Notes under the pieces: model-generated
The model's input: only the letters and a program-made list of their open reading frames with translations
What the model was told of the DNA's origin: nothing
The model's database searches: none
Shown here: positions 1 to 6,875 of the stretch, piece by piece
Position numbering within the stretch: position 1 is the first letter of the stretch
How the letters are laid out: each line of letters begins with the position of its first letter
NCBI GenBank assembly: GCA_019752775.1
Contig: JAIELU010000140.1
Location: 1 to 22,602, forward strand
Direction: 5' to 3'
DNA length: 22,602 bases
DNA from: Campylobacterales bacterium
GTDB lineage: Bacteria; Campylobacterota; Campylobacteria; Campylobacterales; Arcobacteraceae
Position numbers and translations under genes: made by a program

Positions 1-462
1 AGTATTAAGAGCAGCAGGTCCCGTATCTCCAGAAGTAGCAGCTAGAATTAAATATTTTTCATCTCTTTTTTTTGCAATTGAAGAAAGAATTGAACCAAAT
101 GGTTGTAAAGCCATATCTTTAAATGCACGAGTTGGACCATGATATTGTTCATGCACAAATAAATCATCTTTAACACGTACTACTGGACAAGGATTTGAAG
201 CATCATCAAAATTATCATATAAAGCTAAAGCTTTGTTTATTTCTGTTTCATCAATATCAATTTCAAATGCTTTTAATATATCAAAAGCAAGTTCTTTATA
301 AGATGAGTTAATATGATTTAAAATAAAGTTATCTTCTAATTTTGGTAAACTTTTTGGTACATATAATCCACCAAATGAAGTACTTGGATTTAGTATTGCT
401 TCACTAAATGGTACTTCAACTGGTTTTATACCATCATTCCCTCTTGTTTCAATAAAATTCAT
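1..462 (-). CDS. thrC: Threonine synthase, N-terminal part (runs off the window)
   Basis: PLP enzyme that converts O-phosphohomoserine to threonine and phosphate. I translated the complement directly: 154 codons are present and the frame is open to the window edge, so the C-terminal two thirds are missing. It begins MNFIETRG and has the family's early GGLYVP segment. The PLP-lysine context TRAFKDMALQPFG is present, with the lysine near residue 115, followed by the ATSGDTGPAAL phosphate-binding stretch. The start is 8 bp after the argB stop, and the ribosome binding site AAGGA overlaps that stop (TAAGGAATATTATG). The two genes are therefore almost certainly one transcript with coupled translation. 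The identification is firm; only the truncation by the window limits it. Confidence 0.93.
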   Translation of the reverse strand, partial: MNFIETRGNDGIKPVEVPFSEAILNPSTSFGGLYVPKSLPKLEDNFILNHINSSYKELAFDILKAFEIDIDETEINKALALYDNFDDASNPCPVVRVKDDLFVHEQYHGPTRAFKDMALQPFGSILSSIAKKRDEKYLILAATSGDTGPAALNT

Positions 463-470
463 AATATTCC

Positions 471-1370
471 TTAGTTTTCTAATAATTTTTCTATATCTAT
501 CCCATTATTAGGGTTGTCTTTTCTTATAAATTGAGTACCAATTCCATCACTTGTAAATAGTTCAAGTAAAATTGAGTGTTCAACTCTTCCATCAATAATG
601 TGAGCTTTATTTACACCATTGTGTATTGCATCAATGCAAGAATCAACTTTTGGTATCATTCCTCCAGCGATTGTTCCATCTTTTTTATAGTTTTCAACGC
701 TTTCTTTATCTAAAGTTTGAATTAAATTTCCTTCTTTATCTAAAACACCAATAGTGTCAGTTAAAAATAGAACTTTTTGTGCTCCAACAGCAGCTGCGAT
801 TTCGCAAGCTGCAACATCAGCATTAATGTTAAATCCTGGATGATTTGGTTCTGCACTATCAGCAATTGGAGCAATTACAGGAATGAAACCTTCTTTGATA
901 AGATTATTTATCATACTTCCATTTACTTTTGTAATTTCACCTGTGTAACCAAATCTTCCACCATCTTTTGGAACAGCATTTATTAAAGCAGAATCTTTTC
1001 CAGAAATACCAATAGCTTTTGCCCCATGATGATTTAATAAAGATGTAATATTTTTATTGATTTCACCACTTAAAACCATTTCAACAACTCTCATGCTGTC
1101 TTCACAAGTAACTCTGTGCCCATCAACAAAGTGTGAAGGAATTTCTAATTTAGTTAATAATTCAGTAATTCTTGCACCGCCCCCGTGAACAATAACAGGT
1201 TTAATACCTAAAAGTGAAAGAAAAACTATATCTTGAGCAAATTTTTCTTTTAAATCAGGGCTTGTTTGTGCAGAGCCACCATATTTGATAACAATAACTT
1301 TTCCGAAAAATTTTTTAATATATGGTATTGCATCAAGTAGTGTTTGTACTTTTTGATGTTTATTTTGCAT
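471..1370 (-). CDS. argB: Acetylglutamate kinase
   Basis: Phosphorylates N-acetylglutamate in the second step of arginine synthesis (cytoplasm). The protein has 299 residues. Visible motifs are KYGG (29-32, ATP phosphates), VHGGG (61-65, acetylglutamate site), DGHRVT (83-88) and GISGKD (121-126). About 20 residues lie ahead of the KYGG strand and look like the N-terminal helix of arginine-inhibited hexameric NAGKs, so feedback inhibition by arginine is likely (inference). The ATG at 1370 has TTAGGAT upstream and a TATAAT box 32 bp away. It is first in a unit with thrC; no other arginine gene is nearby. Divergent from addA across 80 bp. Confidence 0.96.
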   Translation of the reverse strand: MQNKHQKVQTLLDAIPYIKKFFGKVIVIKYGGSAQTSPDLKEKFAQDIVFLSLLGIKPVIVHGGGARITELLTKLEIPSHFVDGHRVTCEDSMRVVEMVLSGEINKNITSLLNHHGAKAIGISGKDSALINAVPKDGGRFGYTGEITKVNGSMINNLIKEGFIPVIAPIADSAEPNHPGFNINADVAACEIAAAVGAQKVLFLTDTIGVLDKEGNLIQTLDKESVENYKKDGTIAGGMIPKVDSCIDAIHNGVNKAHIIDGRVEHSILLELFTSDGIGTQFIRKDNPNNGIDIEKLLEN

Positions 1371-1401
1371 ATGTATAATCCTAAGTGATTTTTAAGTGCT
1401 G

Positions 1402-1407
1402 ATTATA
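1402..1407 (-). promoter_or_regulatory. -10 box of the argB-thrC unit
   Basis: Perfect TATAAT on the minus strand, 32 bp before the argB ATG, in the context TTTAGATATAATCAG. There is no good -35, which is normal for this phylum. The predicted start of transcription leaves a leader of about 25 nt containing the AGGAT ribosome binding site. Confidence 0.6.
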
Positions 1408-1450
1408 TCTAAAAGAATCTTATTAATAAAAAATTTAGTATCATTAGACC

Positions 1451-4183
1451 ATGAAAAAATACTTAGCCCTAAAAGCCAGTGCAGGAAGTGGAAAAACTTT
1501 TGCATTAACTGTCCGATATATTACACTTTTGTTACTTGGTGCAAAACCAAATGAAATTTTAACCCTTACTTTTACAAATAAAGCGGCAAATGAAATGAGT
1601 GAGCGAATTTATAAAACTCTTTTAACTTTAGGTGATGATGAAGCATATTTAAGTGCAATTGTTGAACAATCAAGTTTAACAAAACAAGATATTCTTGGAA
1701 AAAAGAGTTTTTTAGTCAAATCATTTTCTAATGCAACTTTATCTATTTTTACAATTGATAAGTTTATAAATAAAATCTTACGAGAATTTTGTGGATATAT
1801 TGGAATATCAGATGATTTTGAGATAAAAGTTGATGATATTGAAGCTTTGAGTATGAAGTTTTTACAATCATTAAATGCAACACAATTTGAAACTTTGATT
1901 GATTTTTCACACTATGAAAAAAAGAAATTTAACTCAATTTTTGAATTATTTAAAAACCTACTTGAAAAAAATGAAACAATTGATATTTTAAATATTGATG
2001 CAAAACTTATTGATTTGCAAAAACAAAATGTTTTAGAGTTTGCTTTTAAAATAAAAGAGCAAATTTTAAATTGCAGTGGAGCCAGTGCTAGTGCCATTAA
2101 AGCTGTTGATTTTGAAACTTTCGATGAATTATTTGGAAGAACTTGGCTTGAAAAAGATACCTTAGCAGATTATTCATATTTCAAAAAATGTGCAAATGAG
2201 ACAATAGAATCATTTTTTTCTAATCTAAAAGATGAAATTGCAATTTATTATAAATTACGAGCTGGATATAGTTTGAGTAAATTATTTGAACTTTATTTGA
2301 TGTTTAAAGATTTTAAATTTACTTTTAACAAAAACAAAAACTATTTGGAATTTAATGATATTTCAAATTTAGTTTATGAACTTCTATCTACAAAAATTGA
2401 TAAAGATTTTTTATATTTTAGACTTGATTCATCTTTTTCACATATTTTGATGGATGAGTTTCAAGATACTTCTCTTTTACAATATAAAATCTTAGAACCA
2501 TTAATTAAAGAGATACTTGCAGGTGACCAAACTAAATTCAAAACATTTTTTTATGTGGGAGACACAAAACAATCAATTTATAGGTTTCGTGGAGGAAAAA
2601 GAGAACTTTTTGATTATGTAGCAAATACAAATAAACTTCTTGAAGTTGAAGTTTTAAATACAAATTATCGTTCTTGTGAAAATATAATCTCTTATGTAAA
2701 CTCTTTGTTTTTAAATATTCCAAATTATGAATATTTTGAACAAGAGTCAGTTACAAAAGGTGGATATATTGAAGTTATTGTTGATGAAAAACTTGAAGAA
2801 GATGATAAATATGAAAACATTGCTTCTAAAATTGCCCAACTTTTAAAAGATGGTGTAAATTCAAATGACATTGCAATTTTAACTTATACAAATGATGATG
2901 TTTTAAATCTATATTATTATTTAAAACAAAAATTTCCATCTTTGAAAATATCAACAGAAATGACTTCAAAACTTATAAATCAGCAAAATGTAAAAGCTAT
3001 TATAAATGCAATAAAATATCTCTATTTTAAAGAAGAGATTTACAAAGAGAATCTAAATGCACTAATTGGAAAGCCGATATTAAATGAGCTTGATTTAGCA
3101 ATAGATTTAGAAGAAAAATCAATTCAAGAGCTTATAAAAGAGTTAGCAAGTAAACTAAAAATTATTGATGAAAACATAATTAAACTAATTGAAGTAAGTT
3201 CAGTTTTTTCTAATATTGTAGATTTTGTATATGAGATTGATAAACTAGATTCTAATATGGAAAACTCTGAATCGGTTGGGCTTCAAATTTTAACTATTTT
3301 TAAATCAAAAGGTTTAGAGTTTAATACTGTAATTATGCTTGATAGAATTAAAAGAAAAAATGTAGATAAATCTTCACTTTTATTTGAATATGAAAGTGTG
3401 CAATTAAAAAATATTTTTTATAAAATCAAAGGTTATGAAAACTATAACAAAGATTATGAAAAAGCACTTTCAAAAGAGAAAGCTTTGAGTGTTGAAGATG
3501 AAATAAATATTTTATATGTAGCCTTAACCCGGGCTAAAAATAATATGATAATTTTCAAAAAATCAAAATCTTCAGTTTTTGATGTGTTAAATATGAGACC
3601 AATACAAATTGGAAAAGTAATTCAAAGTGAAAATGTTTCAAAAAATTATGAAAATATTACAAAAGTTTTATATAAACCTTTGGATTTGGGAACTCAAGAA
3701 AAACAAATTTCAAAAGAAAAAGAGTTTGATGAAAATCATCTAAAAGCCAAATATTTTGGACTTGCAACTCACTATTGTCTTGAAATGATGAATGAATTTA
3801 ATAGTGATAATTTACTATATTCTTTGAATTTAGCAAAAACTAGATACTCAAATTTTTTAGATGAAATTGATTTTCTTGATATAAAAAATAGATTATCTTT
3901 ATTGGTAAATAATGAGAAATTTATTTCACTTCTTTCAGATTCACAGTTTATTAGTGAACAGTCTTTGGTTTATAAAGAAGAGATAAAAGTTATTGATTTA
4001 TTACTTTTTAAAGATGGAAATTATTATATCATTGATTATAAAACTACAAAAGATACACATGTTGAACATATAACTCAAGTAGCTTTTTATAAAAAAGCTA
4101 TAAAAGATATTTTTCAAACTCAAAATGTTTTTTCTTATTTAGTTTATTTACATGCAAATGAAGTTTTAATTAGTGAAGTTTAA
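1451..4183 (+). CDS. addA: AddA-type RecB-like helicase/nuclease
   Basis: Helicase-nuclease subunit of the AddAB double-strand-break resection complex. Its 910 residues carry the UvrD-like SF1 motifs in order: Walker A ASAGSGKT (9-16), LTFTNKAANEM (Ia), LMDEFQDTS (II), VGDTKQSIYRFRGG (III), LNTNYRS (IV), TIFKSKGLEF (V) and LYVALTRAK (VI). The C-terminus shows a PD-(D/E)XK nuclease pattern: ATHYCLE, then VIDLLLF, then IIDYKTT. The length fits the Campylobacter and Helicobacter AddA/RecB-like proteins. AddB is not in the window. The ATG at 1451 has no Shine-Dalgarno sequence (TCATTAGACCATG), and a TAGTAT box at 1436-1441 would start transcription almost at the ATG. The stop overlaps the convergent ThiE-like stop by 4 bp. 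Confidence 0.88.
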   Translation: MKKYLALKASAGSGKTFALTVRYITLLLLGAKPNEILTLTFTNKAANEMSERIYKTLLTLGDDEAYLSAIVEQSSLTKQDILGKKSFLVKSFSNATLSIFTIDKFINKILREFCGYIGISDDFEIKVDDIEALSMKFLQSLNATQFETLIDFSHYEKKKFNSIFELFKNLLEKNETIDILNIDAKLIDLQKQNVLEFAFKIKEQILNCSGASASAIKAVDFETFDELFGRTWLEKDTLADYSYFKKCANETIESFFSNLKDEIAIYYKLRAGYSLSKLFELYLMFKDFKFTFNKNKNYLEFNDISNLVYELLSTKIDKDFLYFRLDSSFSHILMDEFQDTSLLQYKILEPLIKEILAGDQTKFKTFFYVGDTKQSIYRFRGGKRELFDYVANTNKLLEVEVLNTNYRSCENIISYVNSLFLNIPNYEYFEQESVTKGGYIEVIVDEKLEEDDKYENIASKIAQLLKDGVNSNDIAILTYTNDDVLNLYYYLKQKFPSLKISTEMTSKLINQQNVKAIINAIKYLYFKEEIYKENLNALIGKPILNELDLAIDLEEKSIQELIKELASKLKIIDENIIKLIEVSSVFSNIVDFVYEIDKLDSNMENSESVGLQILTIFKSKGLEFNTVIMLDRIKRKNVDKSSLLFEYESVQLKNIFYKIKGYENYNKDYEKALSKEKALSVEDEINILYVALTRAKNNMIIFKKSKSSVFDVLNMRPIQIGKVIQSENVSKNYENITKVLYKPLDLGTQEKQISKEKEFDENHLKAKYFGLATHYCLEMMNEFNSDNLLYSLNLAKTRYSNFLDEIDFLDIKNRLSLLVNNEKFISLLSDSQFISEQSLVYKEEIKVIDLLLFKDGNYYIIDYKTTKDTHVEHITQVAFYKKAIKDIFQTQNVFSYLVYLHANEVLISEV

Positions 4184-4731
4184 ACAAAATATCTAATAGA
4201 GGCAAAACCGTAAGCTTTGGCTTTAGATATTTGGTTTATTTGTTCTTCGTTTATAATTCCACCAAGAGCAATAATATTTATATTATTACTGTTTATTGCT
4301 TCTTCTAAAACTTCTATACCTTTTGGTTTACCTTTATTAGGTGTTTCAAAAATAGGAGAAAAGGTAACTGCATCTACAAGATATTCTATAGCTTTTTGTA
4401 TATCTTCAAAAGTATGACAAGAAATAATTACATATAACCCTAACTCTTTTGCTTCTTTGATTTTATGAAATTGAGAAGAATTAAGATGAACGCCACTTGC
4501 ATTTAATTTTTTTGCTAATAGAAAATCGCTATTTATTAGTATTTTTTCTATATTCTTTTTTTTACAAATTTCAATAAATATTTTTGCTAATTCTTCAAAA
4601 TTAGAAGATTCTTTGTCTCTGAAACAAGCAATATCAACTTTTTGTTTATCTAAAATATTTATTAAAATTTCTTTAAATTTTATTTTATCATTTGTATAAT
4701 ATTTTGGATCTGTTATTAAATATTTATTCAT
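4180..4731 (-). CDS. ThiE/TenI-family protein (thiamine phosphate synthase-like)
   Basis: TIM-barrel protein of the ThiE (thiamine phosphate synthase) / TenI (thiazole tautomerase) superfamily. The 183 residues begin MNKYLITDPKYY. Family landmarks are the early FRDKES strand (ThiE Q-x-R-x-K region), ILINSDFLLA, the ASGVHL motif, ISCHT, the phosphate-loop-like TFSPIFETPNKGKPKG and the ALGGI strand. The ATG at 4731 is chosen because AAGGA lies 7 nt upstream; a longer reading would run back through atpB in another frame. Sequence alone does not separate ThiE from TenI, and no other thiamine gene is adjacent. It follows the atpB terminator by 16 bp and ends in a 4-bp overlap with the convergent addA stop. 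Confidence 0.72.
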   Translation of the reverse strand: MNKYLITDPKYYTNDKIKFKEILINILDKQKVDIACFRDKESSNFEELAKIFIEICKKKNIEKILINSDFLLAKKLNASGVHLNSSQFHKIKEAKELGLYVIISCHTFEDIQKAIEYLVDAVTFSPIFETPNKGKPKGIEVLEEAINSNNINIIALGGIINEEQINQISKAKAYGFASIRYFV

Positions 4732-4747
4732 TTTAAAATCCTTATAT

Positions 4748-4782
4748 AAAAAAAGGGAGAAAGTAAAAACTTCCTCCCTTTT
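4748..4782 (-). terminator. Intrinsic terminator of atpB
   Basis: The arms at 4751-4764 (AAAAGGGAGAAAGT) and 4769-4782 (ACTTCCTCCCTTTT) pair over 13 of 14 positions around an AAAA loop (TTTT on the minus-strand transcript). On the minus strand the stem is followed by an uninterrupted T run (4748-4754). It lies between atpB and the ThiE-like start, whose ribosome binding site begins only a few bases further on. Confidence 0.85.
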
Positions 4783-4802
4783 AAGTTTACAATCACTAAT
4801 AA

Positions 4803-5489
4803 TTAGTGTTCGTCGTGTTCCATCATAATAGAACCAGCAATATAAACATAAGTTAATATACTGAAAATAAACGCTTGTAAGAAACCAAACGCAGTTAATA
4901 GGAAAAATCCTGGTAATGGTAATAACCAAGGTACTAACATTAAAAGTACCATAAGGAACATATCATCCCCTCTGATTGATCCAAAAAGTCTGAATGATAA
5001 TGAAATAATTCTTGAGATATGAGAAATAATTTCGATTGGAAACATTAATGGTGCTAATACAGGCATTGGTCCCATAAAATGTTTAAAATAGTTAATAAAA
5101 CCATTTGTTTTAATACCTAAGTAATTATAATAAACAAAAACTATTAAAGCTAAAGATAAAGTAAAGTTAATGTTACTTGTTGGAGCTTCAAATCCTGGAA
5201 TTACTCCCATCATATTACTAACAAAAATTACAATAGCTAAAGATGCAATTAAAGGCATATAAGTTCTTGCATTTTTTTCACCCATTGTATCTGTTCCCAT
5301 TTTGATGATACCATCAACAAATGTTTCCATTACATTTTGAGCACCAGTTGGAACTAATTGTAATTTTCTAGTTGCAGCTCTTGCAATTAAGAAAATAATA
5401 CCAAGCACTAAAATATAATGCGATAAGATTATCCATTCTTGTCCGTGTCCACCGATTGTACCCAAGAATGTAAACAGTCTTCCTTCCAT
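4803..5489 (-). CDS. atpB: ATP synthase F0 subunit a
   Basis: Membrane subunit a of the F1F0 ATP synthase, forming the proton half-channels against the c-ring. The 228 residues contain about five hydrophobic segments. The essential arginine sits in SLSFRLFGS (Arg167), the counterpart of E. coli Arg210. Where E. coli has FGNMYAGE, this protein has FGSIRGDD, so the acidic group after the arginine is provided by an Asp pair; I believe this is a Campylobacterota trait. ATG at 5489 with AAAGGAAG upstream. It stands alone, without the other atp genes, between its own promoter and a strong terminator, as expected where subunit a is separated from the main operon. Confidence 0.95.
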   Translation of the reverse strand: MEGRLFTFLGTIGGHGQEWIILSHYILVLGIIFLIARAATRKLQLVPTGAQNVMETFVDGIIKMGTDTMGEKNARTYMPLIASLAIVIFVSNMMGVIPGFEAPTSNINFTLSLALIVFVYYNYLGIKTNGFINYFKHFMGPMPVLAPLMFPIEIISHISRIISLSFRLFGSIRGDDMFLMVLLMLVPWLLPLPGFFLLTAFGFLQAFIFSILTYVYIAGSIMMEHDEH

Positions 5490-5533
5490 GTTCTTCCTTT
5501 TTTTTGTTCTACTACATACTAAATTATGTTTGC

Positions 5534-5539
5534 ATTATA
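5534..5539 (-). promoter_or_regulatory. -10 box of atpB
   Basis: TATAAT on the minus strand in the context AATATTATAATGCA, about 45 bp upstream of the atpB ATG. No clear -35 is present; AT-rich tracts lie upstream. The leader ends in AAAAAAAAGGAAGAAC before the ATG. Confidence 0.6.
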
Positions 5540-5580
5540 ATATTTATTTTCTAAAATCTTTCTAAAGATAATAAATTAAG

Positions 5581-6786
5581 TTAAATTTGCTTGAATCTAA
5601 ACCCGCTTTGTTTCAAATTTTCCCTTATTAGTTCTTGATGCTCTTCACCTTTTGTTTCTAATGCAATTGTAACATGTGCCTCACCAAACTCGAGTTTTAC
5701 AGACTTTCTATCATAATCTATTTGAACAATGTTTGCGCTACTTTTTGTGAATACTTCTGTTAAATGCATTAAAGTACCTGGTTTATCCATAAGTGTTACG
5801 ATTAGATTCATTTTTCTATTTGATTTTACCAAACCTTTTTCAATGATTAAAGATAACATAGTTACATCAATATTTCCACCACTTACTATTGCACAAACTT
5901 TTGAATTTTTAACATCAATTTTTTTATGCATAAGTGCAGCTGTGGCAACGGCTCCCGCTCCCTCAACTACAAGTTTATGTTTTTCTAATAAAAATAAAAT
6001 GGCATTTGCTGTTTCATTATCTGTAACTTCAACAATTTCATCAACATATTCTAAAATAATATCAAGAAGTTTTGGTGTTACATCACGAACCGCAATTCCA
6101 TCTGCAATTGTTCGAACTGTTACAGAATCAATAGGCATTCTAGCTTCAAATGAATCTTTCATTCCTCTAGCACCACTTGCAACCACACCTATTATTTTAA
6201 TATTAGGATTTATGGCTTTTGCAGCAATTGCAATTCCAGAGATTAATCCACCACCACCAATTGGAACAATAATTTGTTCTAAATCTTTTAACTCTTCTAA
6301 AATTTCTAAAGATATTGTTCCTTGACCAGCGATTACTTCATCATCTGCAAATGGATGAATGAACTCTTTATTGTTTTCTTTTGCAAATTTTGTAGCAGCT
6401 TCATATGCTTCATCAAAATTTTCACCAATTAAAATAACATTTGCACCATAAGATTTAACACCTGATACTTTTGTAAGAGGTGTTGCTTCTGGCATAAATA
6501 TTGTAGCTTCACAAGAGAAGTATTGTGCCGCATATGCTAAACCTTGAGCATGATTTCCAGCACTTGCAGCTACTACACCTGCATCTTTTTGTTCTTTTGT
6601 TAAAGTAGCAACTTTATTAAATGCACCTCTTAATTTAAAACTTCCTGTTAATTGTAAGTTTTCTTTTTTTAAGAAAATTTCTGCATTTAATTCTTTACTT
6701 AAAATGGGTGCTTTTGCAATTGGAGTATTTACAGCTATATTTTCAAGATTTTTTCTTGCTTCTTTAATATTGTTAAGTGTTATCAT
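5581..6786 (-). CDS. ilvA: Threonine ammonia-lyase (threonine dehydratase)
   Basis: PLP enzyme that deaminates threonine to 2-oxobutanoate, the first step of isoleucine synthesis. The PLP lysine is in TGSFKLRGAFNK (Lys51); AASAGNHAQG (73-82) and the phosphate-binding GGGG (177-180) follow. The C-terminal 75 residues (NLIVTLMDKPGTL onward) form one ACT domain. This 401-residue, single-ACT form differs from E. coli IlvA, which has a double regulatory domain, so the response to isoleucine may differ (inference). ATG at 6786 with only a weak purine-rich AAGAAAAGAA upstream. Downstream of metE but separated from it by three overlapping inverted repeats. The reaction releases enamine/imine intermediates of the kind that RidA (15422-15805) removes. 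Confidence 0.93.
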   Translation of the reverse strand: MITLNNIKEARKNLENIAVNTPIAKAPILSKELNAEIFLKKENLQLTGSFKLRGAFNKVATLTKEQKDAGVVAASAGNHAQGLAYAAQYFSCEATIFMPEATPLTKVSGVKSYGANVILIGENFDEAYEAATKFAKENNKEFIHPFADDEVIAGQGTISLEILEELKDLEQIIVPIGGGGLISGIAIAAKAINPNIKIIGVVASGARGMKDSFEARMPIDSVTVRTIADGIAVRDVTPKLLDIILEYVDEIVEVTDNETANAILFLLEKHKLVVEGAGAVATAALMHKKIDVKNSKVCAIVSGGNIDVTMLSLIIEKGLVKSNRKMNLIVTLMDKPGTLMHLTEVFTKSSANIVQIDYDRKSVKLEFGEAHVTIALETKGEEHQELIRENLKQSGFRFKQI

Positions 6787-6802
6787 GATTTCTTTTCTTA
6801 AT

Positions 6803-6827
6803 TTTTTTTAGATACTATCTAAAAAAA
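6803..6827. repeat. Inverted repeat upstream of ilvA
   Basis: Perfect 12-bp arms, TTTTTTTAGATA (6803-6814) and TATCTAAAAAAA (6816-6827), around a single base. The A-run of the right arm is also the outer part of the next hairpin (6821-6853), so the two structures exclude one another. It lies 17 bp before the ilvA ATG. Role unknown; it could be an operator or an alternative leader fold. Confidence 0.5.
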
Positions 6828-6853
6828 GTTTTAGGCTAATTAAAACTTTTTTT
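6821..6853 (-). terminator. Probable metE terminator (13-bp perfect stem)
   Basis: The arms AAAAAAAGTTTTA (6821-6833) and TAAAACTTTTTTT (6841-6853) pair perfectly around a 7-base loop. Read on the minus strand, the 3' arm ends in seven Ts, giving a symmetric A/T terminator just after the metE stop. Confidence 0.6.
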
Positions 6854-6875
6854 AAATAGAGCAAAAGCTCTATTT
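6854..6875 (-). terminator. Hairpin at the metE stop codon
   Basis: Perfect 9-bp stem AAATAGAGC/GCTCTATTT with a 4-base loop. The metE stop (TAG) lies in the first arm on the minus strand. No T run follows directly; the A7 of the next hairpin does. It probably acts with the following hairpin, or stabilises the 3' end. Confidence 0.5.

Noticed and set aside
777..986. Small plus-strand frame inside argB
   Set aside because: Antisense to a well-conserved gene, with no ribosome binding site.
4732..4929. N-terminal extension of the ThiE-like protein by 66 codons
   Set aside because: It runs through atpB in another frame and across its terminator, the amino acids look random, and a good ribosome binding site precedes the ATG at 4731.
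5729..6325. 198-codon plus-strand frame opposite ilvA
   Set aside because: Antisense shadow of a clear ilvA gene; its Thr/Ser/Ile repeats come from reversed IlvA codons.
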